Below, in pieces: positions 54,833-64,000 of a stretch of DNA of 64,000 bases. The notes beneath the pieces were generated by a model that was not told where the DNA came from, did not search any database, and was given only the letters and a program-made list of their open reading frames with translations. The stretch's first letter is position 1, and every line of letters begins with the position of its first letter. Source of the stretch: Antilocapra americana (lineage: Eukaryota > Chordata > Mammalia > Artiodactyla > Antilocapridae); the NCBI GenBank assembly GCA_007570785.1, contig ML660203.1:8118638-8182637 (forward strand). Reading direction: 5' to 3'. Made by a program: the position numbers and the translations under genes.

Positions 54833-57536
54833 GATATTGTCAGCACCACCTCTTCAAGCTCCTACGACATGAGAGAACACCTGTGAGATACCCGGTCTCT
54901 CCAAAGCCTCCAGAAGTCACCTCCCCTCCGGGAAGCCCACCTCACCATGCTTCTACCATCCAGCCTGTCCCTCCTCTAGCCTTCTGGATCACACATCTCT
55001 TGTCTCTGCTTCTGAATTTGGGGTTCGGCTGTCACGAGGCTCTCTGACCACTCCAATAAGACTGCAGTTTGTCAAAGGTAGGAACTTTGCCTGTCCCCTC
55101 ATTTCCCTCACTCTTCCCCTTCCCCCTGTCTTTGCCTCCCCCATGCCCCCACAGCCAGGTCCCTGCACAAGTCTGCACAGCCCAGAGGCTGCAATAGCCT
55201 AGCAGCTTGGACACTTGGCCACTGTCTTTGGCCCAAAGCAATGCAAGTCAGGATGACTGTGCACACCCTGAGGAGCTGCACCCACCCTGCTCCCTCACAG
55301 GCAGAACCTTCAGTAGCCAGATGTTCTCTGATAAAGCAACTCGAACCCTTGGCCCAACTCTGCAGACCTTTCACAGCCTGGTCTCACCTGCCTCTTCATC
55401 CTCAGGTCCCTGTGAAACTGACCTGTTCTGGCCCCCCAGGGCATGGCCACGTGGGGCCCTGCCTCTCCGCTTTTGCACATGTTCCTCCTCCTCCTGGGAG
55501 ACCCTCTTCCCCTTTCCCATGATCATGCTTTCAGCCATCCTCCAGGAAGTCCTTCCTGATTCCCTCCTCTTTATAACCCCAGCTCCCAGCTAGAAGTGAC
55601 CTCAAGGCTCCTCCCCTTTCTCCTGTGCTCTGCCCTCCAGTCCTGGGGTGTGTGAATTGCCCCATTCAGAGCTCGGCTCAAAATAGGTGCATGGGGTATG
55701 TCTCTTGGAAGTCAGAGCCAGAGGCCAGGGAGCCAGGAGTTCACCCAGGACGCCAGGACCCTGCTGAGGCTGAGCTCTGCTGACCCACACTCCACCTCAG
55801 CTACATTTTTAATGGATCTCCACACTCCTGCTCCCCCTGGGAAGTCAGCCCTCCCCTAGGACGTCTGGGAGTCATACTCCTGGGGCCTGAACATAAAAGA
55901 TCTGGCCACGTTCCCACTGGATTCAGACATCCACCCAGCCTCCCATCGGGTGCTTGAAGTGTCAGCTGAGGTTTGCCTCATCACAGCATCACAGATTCCT
56001 TGCAGTCAAAAGAGACCTTGCAGAGTATCACACTGAGGCTGGGAGCAAGGAGAGGCAGCAGAAGAAAGTCTGTGTGGGTGTCTGTGGTCCCCTGTGCCAA
56101 AAGATGCTGCAGAGACACCATCAATCAACATCATCATCACAGAGAGCCTTTGGGACCCACTACGTGCTGGCGCTGTGCCTAGCAATATGCGTCCATTTTC
56201 ACTTCTTCATTTCTTCCTTCTCTGTAAGACAGAGGTGATATAGTCCACCTTGATTTTACAGGGGAAGAAACTGAAGCTCAGAGCAGGTAAGCCAGTAGTG
56301 CAAGGTCACATTGCTAGTAGGTAGGGGGCCAGGATTCAGTCTGAGGTGTGCCTGACTCCACGACCCGTTTGTCCACTATTAATCCTGCACACACATGGTT
56401 TAACACAAATTCACTGCAGAGAGATCGGCTATATTTTATCTCCTGTCTGGGCGTGGGGGGGTGGGGGTAGTTACATAAATGTGTGTAAACTTATGATCTG
56501 TGTACTTTTCTGTGTTTATAACCTCAATAAAGTTTTTTTTTTTAATGGTTTTGTGCCAGAGATGAATCCAAGCTAGAGATTTGGGGGATGTGCAATACTC
56601 TTAGTATTAGAGTCTGAAACTAGATAACTATTTTTTTCCTTTTTCAACCATCTTGCCATTTCAACAGGGACTGTTCTGAAGAACTCATAAACCCCCAAGT
56701 CAGACCCAGCAAAAATTCACCTGCTGTCCATGGCTCAGACCACAAACATTTTCTTGCACTTACATTCCCAGACGAAGTGCCACCTAACCAAAAATTGATT
56801 TCCCAAAACTAGCACTGCTCTGCAGTGTTTGCAACCCTCTCCTCATCTGCCCCAGACAACTGGACTAGCCGCTGCATCACTGTTAATCCCCAACTTCATG
56901 AGATGGCCAGGCAGCCATGTCTAGATGTTCCCATCTCCTCACACCAGGCCAGGCTGGGCAGAGAAGCCGTCTGTGTGTGTAAACACGGCCTTCTGCTCGG
57001 GCGGCTCTTGCCGGACTCTCCTGGCCAACTGGGCCCTCTGTAGCTTTTATCTTTCTGCCCAAAATAACCATTGGCTTCAGTGGTTCTCTGGGCATGAATC
57101 AGACTCTCCTGAGAGCATGTGGCAGCTTGAAGACAGGAAGGGCATGTTAGCCTTCTCTGTTTCCCCTAGGCACTAGGACAAACGTCTGCAGGATTTACTG
57201 AGCGCCTCTGTGTGCCTGGAAGAACTCATGTTGGGGGCGAGGGCTCAATAGAAGTCTCAGGAAGCTGAAAATTTAGGGAAAGCGAGGAAACATCACTATC
57301 AGCTAACAGGAACAGAAGGCTAAAATACTGAAGGTTGTCATAAAGGAGGAAAGTGTCTTAGGAGTTCAGAGAAGAAAGAGATGAGAGGGGAGGGGGTGTC
57401 AAAGAAAGTTTCAAGGCAGAAGTGGCATTTAGGTTGAGTGTTAAAGGCAGGGCACAAGGACAGTCTGGATAGAGGAGAGAGTCGGAAGCAGGCACAGGGT
57501 TGGGAAGTACCGGGTAGACTCAGGAAACTGGCCTTT

Positions 57537-57652
57537 TCTTTTTGGCTGAGCCATGCGGCTTGCAGGATCTTAGTTCTCCACCCAGGGATTGAACCTGGGC
57601 CCCAGCAGTAAAAGTGCCAAGTCCCAACCACTGGATTGCTGGGAATACCTAG
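57537..57652 (-). mobile_element. CHR-type SINE, antisense
   Basis: In plus sense it reads tggctgagccatgcggcttg, acccagggattgaacctggg and ccaaccactggattgctggg. Confidence 0.9.
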
Positions 57653-58084
57653 GAAACTGACTTGAATGACCTGCAAAAACAGATGCCGAGGGCTGAGGCT
57701 GGGGCTGGAAGGGCACACAGTGCCAGTGGAAGCCTCAAATGGCATACACCAATGGGTTTCCTGCACTGTCTGGCAGTGACCCACATGTGACTATTTACAT
57801 ATAAATTACTTAAAAAGGAAAAGAAAATGTAAAAGTCACAGCCACATGTGATGGTGGTTACCATACTGGACAGTGTAGAGCATCTCCATCACCGAAGAGA
57901 GTTCTACTGGGTGGCACTGGAACACACAGCAGAAAATCCAAAAGGCATTGAGCAGAGGTGAGACTGCTTGGAGCTGGGCTTTATGAAGATTAACTTGTCC
58001 TTGGAGTAGGTACCTGGAGGTAAGAGAGAGACCTGGACCCAGGGCAGGTACCGTAATAATCCAGGTGAGATCAATAACCACGTT

Positions 58085-58348
58085 TAGGGACTTCCTTGGT
58101 GGACCAGTGGCTAAGAACCAGCCTTTCAATTCAGGGGACGAGGGTCTGATCCCTGGTTGAGGAACTTAGATCCCACGTGCCACAGAGCAACTAAGCCTGT
58201 GCACTGCACCTACTAAAGTCCGTGAGCTCTGGAGCCCACACACCCCAACTAGAGAGTCTGTGCTGCAACGCAAGATTCCACATGCCGCAACTACGATCTG
58301 ATTCAGCCAAATAAAAATAAATAAATAAATCTTTAAAAAAAAAAAATA
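58085..58348 (+). mobile_element. CHR-type SINE, long form
   Basis: It runs from gggacttccttggtggacca through tctgtgctgcaacgcaagat to an AAATAAATAAATA tail and poly(A). Confidence 0.92.
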
Positions 58349-58394
58349 ACCACATCTATTCCCTGTGTTTTTCCTATCGGTACGCAGAAAAGCA

Positions 58395-58560
58395 GAGAGC
58401 CGTGGTTCTCAAAGTGTGGTCCCTAGAACAGCAGCATCACCTGGGAACTTCTTGGTGTGAGAACGCTCAGGTCCCACCCCAGATCTACTGAATCAGAAAC
58501 TAGGGGTTCAGAGCAGCTGCCTGTGCTTTCATTAGCTCACTCCTGATTCTGATGCACAAT
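58395..58560 (+). mobile_element. MER5A-type (hAT-Charlie) DNA transposon remnant
   Basis: It reads ggttctcaaagtgtggtccc, agcagcatcacctgggaact, ctactgaatcagaaactagg and ctgattctgatgcac, a well-preserved MER5A. Confidence 0.88.
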
Positions 58561-58810
58561 CCCCATATAGAGGCTAGGAGCCTACTCTGGTTCCAGACTC
58601 CATACCTCTAAGTTCTACAATCAGAAAATCTGGCTCCATGTCTTACATCTCTTGGCTCAGCCATTTACTAGCTGTGCTTAATCCCTTTGTGCCTCAGTCT
58701 TATAAGGAGTAAAGGAGTTAATACATGTATTTTTCTTGGAAGAGTGCCTGGCCTATGAATTTTAATTATTTTTAATCCTCAGGACCACCTCATCTAAATT
58801 ACTATGGTAC

Positions 58811-58992
58811 AGGGACTTCCCTAGTGGTCCAGTGACTAAGACTCTGAGCATCCAACTCAGAGGGCCTGAGTTACATCCCTGGTTAGGGAACTAGATCCCA
58901 CATGCCAAAACTAAGCATCTGCATGCCACACTAGAAGATACCATGTGCTGCAACTAAGACCCAGTGCAGTCAAATAAATAAAAATAAATAAG
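58811..58992 (+). mobile_element. CHR-type SINE, full length
   Basis: It reads gggacttccctagtggtcca, cctggttagggaactagatc, gcaactaagacccagtgcag and an AAATAAATAAATAA tail abutting the BovB. Confidence 0.92.
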
Positions 58993-59835
58993 CTCTTATG
59001 AGAAACGCTGGGCTGGATGAAGCACAAGCTGGAATCAAGATTGCTGGGAGAAATATCAATAACCTCAGATACACAGATGACACCACCTTTATGGAAGAAG
59101 GTGAAGAACTAAAGAGCGTCTTCATGAAAGTGAAAGAGGAGAGTGAAAAAGCTGGCTTAAAACTCAATATTCAGAAAACTAAGATCATGGCATCTGGTCC
59201 CATCACTTCATGGCAAATAGATAGGAAAACAGTGGAAACAGTGGCTGACTTTATTTTGGGGGGCTCCAAAATCACTGCAGCTATGAAATTAAAAGATGCT
59301 TGTTCCTTGGAAGAAAAGTTATGGCCAATCTTGACAGCATATTAAAAAGCAGAGACATTACTTTGCCAACAAAGGTCCGTCTAGGCAAAGCTATTGTTTT
59401 TCCAGTAGTCAGGTATGGATGTGAGAGTTGGACTATAAAGAAAGCTGAGCACCAAAGAATTGATGCTTTTGAACTGTGGTGTTGGAGAAGATACTTGAGA
59501 GTCCCTTGGACTGCAAGGAGATCCAACCAGTCCATCCTAAAGGAAATCAGTCCTGAATATTCATTGGAAGGACTGATGCTGAAGCTGAAACTCTAATACT
59601 TTGGCCACCTGCTGCAACGAACTGACTCATTTGAAAGACCCTGAATGCTGGGAAACACTGAAGGCAGGAGAAGGGGACAACAGAGGATGAGATGGTTACA
59701 TGGCATCACCGACTAGATGGACATAAGTTTGAGTAGACTACAGGAGTTGGTGATAGACAAGGAGGCCTGGCGTGCTACAGTCCATGGGGTCGCAAAGAGT
59801 CAGACATAACTGAGCAACTGAACTGAACTGATGGT
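58993..59835 (+). pseudogene. 5'-truncated BovB (RTE) LINE: end of reverse transcriptase and 3' tail
   Basis: A plus-strand frame from 58998 encodes the end of the BovB reverse transcriptase. NLRYTDDTTFMEE carries the catalytic loop as YTDD rather than the usual YADD, followed by KLNIQKTKIMASGP and, after a frameshift near 59290-59345, by the segment GYESWTIKKAEHQRIDAFE-like (here GCESWTIKKAEHQR). The frame is broken, so it is inactive. The 3' end (gtccatggggtcgcaaagag, ctgagcaactgaactgaact) is the source sequence of the Bov-A SINEs. BovB is known to have spread between reptiles and ruminants by horizontal transfer. Confidence 0.94.
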
Positions 59836-61647
59836 ACAAAGTTGAATTCCTCCCACAGACAATGGACCAGCATCTGTCTGTCTCCTACCTGCCTGTCCAT
59901 CAAATAATATTCCTAGGCCTGCTCCCCACCCTACCACTTACTTCCCCCCAGTCCTAGAATGTCAGTTCTTCTCCAGGAAGGCATGGGCATTTCCTATGTC
60001 AGGGGAGCATTTCCATCAGGGGAGAATGTCAAGGCACAAGAGATGGATTTAATGTTCTGAGCTAAGATGTCCTGTAAGGAAACAAGTCAGGAGATGCCCC
60101 AGGAGACTTCCTCACAAGACCACCTGGGGATAGGAACGTCCAGAAGAAAGTGCCCAGTTGCCCACTGCTATTGAAGGCCTCAATTCATTTGGATCCATGC
60201 CAGCCTAAAGGCCATTTAAAATGGTACCTGGAATTCTGTCTACTGTAGGTATCTCGATCCTGACTCAGGGAACCAGCTGGGGAAGGATGGTGGTCAAGAA
60301 ACCTGGGTTCTGATCTTGGCTGTGAGAACTCAGGCAGTCATTTTCTTCTTTGGATTCTATTTCCTCACCTCTAATGTGAGGGGCTTGGACTAGTGTGGTT
60401 CTTAACCTCTTATGGGTCGTGGTTTCCTTAGAAAATGTGATAAAAACTGCAGAGCTTCTCCCAGAAAAATGTACATGGGCACACATCCAGATATACACAA
60501 CCTTATTATGACTTTAGCATCAGGAAACCTCACGAAACCCATGCATAGCTCACCCCTTGCATCCATGAACACTTGGTTAAGAACCTTGGCTAGATGGTCT
60601 CTAGTCATCAGGGTAAGAAGTCAGCTGTATTTGTATCTAATCTAAAGGAAACTTAGGTTAAAAAATTTCACCAAAAAGAAGGGATGTGAAATGGGCTTTC
60701 ATAAGATTCAAATGGCATGCATCCATCCAAGAGCCTACCCCAACCTTGTCATATGGCTTTGGCAGTCTCCCCCCACTTCCTGTTCCCCGCCCCAACTCAG
60801 CAGAGAGCGAGAACGTAGTCCTGAAAGACACTCCTGTCCCTACCAGCTGTCTCTGGCACTTCCCGAAGAGTAGACAGATTGTCTCTGGGCCACGACAAGG
60901 TAGAAGAGGAAGAGCCTGGCCTGCCTCTTGTCCTCCCACCTCAAATCCGTGGCTCAGATGCCAACCACTAAAGAGGCTCCCAGATGCCACCCTCCACCCC
61001 CCGACACACACACAGAGCCACGCTCATGCATTCCCTCGCATAGCTACAGCCAAGGAAGGGACTGCACCTCCAGACTCTTGGTGCTGTGGCCACCTGGAAC
61101 AAGCAAGAGTTATTTTTAGAGGCTGAGTGACAGGACGGGTGAGACCAGTTCCACCCGTCAGAGCTCCTGCTGCCACCACCAGCTTGGATGAATCACCCAC
61201 TATGTGAATGTCCACATCTGTCAGCATGGCCAGAGAGGAGGCGCTGGCTTCGGGAGCAACTGTCTTGGATTGGTGATCATGCTGATCACACCAGCATTAG
61301 GCCAGGATCACACCAGGGGCAAGATGCCCAGCTTGAGTCAGTGCAGACTGCCAGCCTCTCCCAGCCCAGTCCAGTCCAATCCAGCCCTGCCCGGGGCTGC
61401 CAGGCCAACAGGGGCCGCTCTCTGAACAAGTCCCTTTAGAGTGGCTATTGATAACTCTTTCTCTCCTCAGTCTATCTGTAAGCCACACACTTTGCCCCCC
61501 AAACCACGGCAATCTGGTTATTATGGTAATGAGAACCCCTCGCTCCCCCAGTTAAAAAGGAAGACTTGGATGGCATCAATGCAGGCATCAACTGGTTTCA
61601 TTCTTCTGGAGGGCATTTTGTGGTTTAACTGCAGGAGTTTTTGTTAT

Positions 61648-61765
61648 GTTTGTTTGTTTTGGGCCACACCATGTGGATTATGGGATTTTAGTTCCCCGAC
61701 CAGGGATAGAACCCTCAGCAATGAGAGCATGAAGTCCTAACCACTGAACAGCCAGGGAATTCCTC
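61648..61765 (-). mobile_element. CHR-type SINE, antisense
   Basis: In plus sense it reads gggccacaccatgtggatta, ccccgaccagggatagaacc and agccagggaattcc. Confidence 0.9.
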
Positions 61766-61819
61766 TCTGGAGGGCATTTTGGAAAAGTGCATGATAAGTC
61801 TTAAAAGTGTGCACACCTT

Positions 61820-61978
61820 GGGGACTTCCCTGGTGGTCCAGTGGTTAAGAATCTGCCTTTCAGAGCAGGGGATGGGAGTTCCCACATGCCACAGGCAACT
61901 AAGCCGTCCCATGGCAACTACTGAGCCCACGTGCACTGGAGCCCAAGCACCACAGCTAATCATTAATTCTTTTTAAAA
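61820..61978 (+). mobile_element. CHR-type SINE
   Basis: The head gggacttccctggtggtcca is followed by a deletion of the B-box region, then ctactgagcccacgtgcact. Confidence 0.9.
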
Positions 61979-64000
61979 GTGTGCACACCTTTGAACCCAG
62001 AAACTCCTCTTCTGTGAACTTATCTGTAGGATCAACGGCAATACTCAAAGATGCAGTTATAAGAACACTTGTCTATTATATACAGGAGTCTCTTATACCA
62101 GAGTAAAGTGGAAAACTGGAATTACTATAAATGTCCAAAAATGGTGGGTATTTTATATAGTGATAATACATATCCTGAAATACTAAACAGCTGTTAAACT
62201 ATAATGTCATGAATCTATATGACTATATATAATAATATTCATAACATAATACAGATTTTTTCAAAGCATATGGAACATGTAACCCAATTTCTATAAAATA
62301 TGTCTGCACACACATAGAAACAAGAAAACTGGAAGGAAATATTTAAAAAGTATGTTCCCAGAGATTGTTTTATGATAGTGGAATTTCTTTTGTGCTTGTT
62401 TGGGTTGGATTTTGTTTCATTGTTTATCTTCTGCCGTGCATATGTGTGTAAACATATATTATTTATATGAGAGAAGCAACAAGAAAGGCCCATAACCCTC
62501 ACCTCACTCACAGCTTCTGGGCTGAACCATCAAAGCCCTTTCTGGAATCTCAGCAGAACATCCACCCCTTCAGCCACCACTCTTACCAAGTCCCCCTCTG
62601 GCCTTGAACTTTGCTGCCTTCCTCAGTAGATCCCTGAGATTTCGCTAACTGGGGGCCCCATTCAGCCCTTCCCCAGAGCCCCCTGACACACGCCTCCACA
62701 GTGGAAGTCCCCTCCTCCAAGGCCCCTTGTTCATGCATCTCATCCAAATAGAGTGTATCTCATTTTACAGTAAGAGAAATAATAATTAATAAAGGTAAGA
62801 GTAGTAGTGAGCCTTCCCATTTATGTTTTGTGTTCCTTTTCATAGAGCACTTAATCATACACATTTCACTGAACCTGCCCAGTGGTTTGTGAGGCAAGCA
62901 GAATCATACCCATTGCACAGATGAGGAAACTGAGGCCCAGCAAGTATAGCAGCACATCTGCCAAAGGTCTCATAGTGACGCAGATTCAAATACAGGTCTG
63001 AGTTCGACATAGAAGGAGTTAAATGGAAGAACTGAACAGCTTACCCTGAGCCCACTTCTAAGGAGCCAAATTCTACACAGTCCCTCCTTCCAGCTGAGCT
63101 CATAGTTGCTACACCACCACCCCCTGCCCAGAACCCCACAAAAGCCCATCTGAGGCCACGTGCCCTGTATCTCCACACCAGCCCATCACTCTCTCCCAGC
63201 TCTGGCAACGGGTCCTTGCTGGCTCCTCGGGTCTCCTAGCAACAAGACATCTTGTGGCACCTCTCTTGCCACCTCTGGGCTCTCCAGCTCAGGCCTGTCT
63301 CACCAAGAGAAGGGGCAGTCACCAGCTCCTCTCACAGGGGCTGTGGCACCCATGTGTGGTGGGGGAGTGGGGACGGAGATGGCATCAGCTAGCATAACCC
63401 CCACTCTGGGCCTTCTCCCAGCTCCACGTTTGGGGCACTGGCTTTGGCTGCACTGTTCTTTTCTTGAGCTCCTGACTGTCTGCTGACTGGGACAAAAAAA
63501 AAAAAAGCTGAATCCTAGGGTTTAAATTCTGGTCAATTCCAATTTACTTTTGCATTTTTGAAATAGGTGGAATCTTCCCATTAGAATAATATTAGTATTA
63601 AAAATAGCAGTAATAAGTACTAACCACAAAACAGTTGCTTTATTCAGGGCTCAAAACCATCCCTGAGAAGCAGGAGCTAGCATCCTCATTTCACAGATGA
63701 GGAACCTGAGATGTAATTTGCCTAAGGACCCTCACCTAAGGCATGAACAAGATTTGAACAAGCGTGTCTGACACCAAAGTGTATGTTCTGACCACTGTAC
63801 AACATCACATCTCTTAGAAATGGCCTGGTCCCACCCTCTTACCACACAGAGAGGGAAACTGAGACCCAGAGAGGGGAAACGATTTGTGGTCATCTAGCAT
63901 TTACTGAGCAGCTACATGTGTGAAGCCCTGAGTTAGGAACGTGAATAATAAACTGTTTCAGTTCCACACTATTGGATAGTTGGGCTGTGACTATTTACTG

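Larger units (their letters stand above)
48781..64000. other. Upstream region: 5' flank or first intron of a longer EPB41L1 transcript
   Basis: No exon of a recognised gene was found. It has CHR, Bov-tA and BovB elements (listed), MIR remnants near 49300-49345, 52785-53040, 56140-56350, 58625-58760, 62810-63005 and 63595-63800, and unique DNA such as 49350-50600, 54850-56100 and 59850-61600. Pyrimidine-rich plus-strand DNA at 49350-50480 produces long chance reading frames. Confidence 0.55.

Noticed and set aside
58998..59596. Two BovB reverse-transcriptase frames as a functional gene
   Set aside because: There is a frameshift between the two frames, the 5' end is truncated and the catalytic loop is altered.
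60402..60608. Short minus-strand frame with plausible peptide composition
   Set aside because: The sequence resembles an old interspersed repeat (phrases like aaccttggctagatgg) and has no conserved motif. Too weak to call.

Overview
This is mammalian nuclear DNA from a ruminant, most likely a bovid (cattle, sheep or goat type). The evidence is dozens of tRNA-derived cetartiodactyl SINEs (CHR type), Bov-tA/Bov-A SINEs, several BovB LINE pieces, and one gene split into small GT-AG exons. No bacterial-type gene, operon, CRISPR array, provirus or functional RNA gene was found.

One protein-coding gene is supported: EPB41L1 (protein 4.1N, a neuronal member of the band 4.1 family of membrane-cytoskeleton adaptors), on the minus strand. 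Fourteen coding exons lie between 32834 and the left edge. In transcript order they are c1 32834-32667, c2 31057-30893, c3 28990-28886, c4 28123-28081, c5 24459-24384, c6 19242-19024, c7 16813-16726, c8 16205-16053, c9 14160-14063, c10 13602-13427, c11 12144-11996, c12 11120-11085, c13 8840-8658 and c14 1441 to beyond position 1. All junctions inside the window are AG/GT and the phases join without a break, giving about 1033 codons. The order is N-terminal headpiece (c1-c2), FERM domain (c2 to about c10), FERM-adjacent segment (c10), U2-type linker (c11), spectrin-actin binding region (c12-c13), and a very large alternative exon (c14) known from long isoforms. The C-terminal domain lies outside the window.

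A CpG island at about 47.9-48.8 kb, upstream in transcript sense, is the likely promoter and non-coding first exon; its best splice donor is at 48069/48068. The 15 kb between it and c1 is intron 1. From about 48.8 to 64 kb I see no exon, only unique DNA and repeats; this is either 5' flank or the first intron of a longer transcript.

Region by region: 0-9 kb is the large exon plus a long intron; 9-17 kb is a cluster of small exons, with a 100-N assembly gap at 10388-10487; 17-25 kb carries an antisense, dead L1 of about 2.4 kb with a mariner-type MITE nested in it; 25-33 kb holds the N-terminal exons; 33.6-33.9 kb is a 338-bp palindrome-like AT-rich structure; 34-48 kb is intron with SINEs; 48 kb is the CpG island; 49-64 kb is repeat-rich, including an 0.84 kb BovB tail.

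The most notable non-standard items are the palindrome, the >=480-codon alternative exon, two local duplications inside introns, the possible uORF layout across the exon 1/c1 junction, and the nested MITE. I did not find a clearly new biological system.
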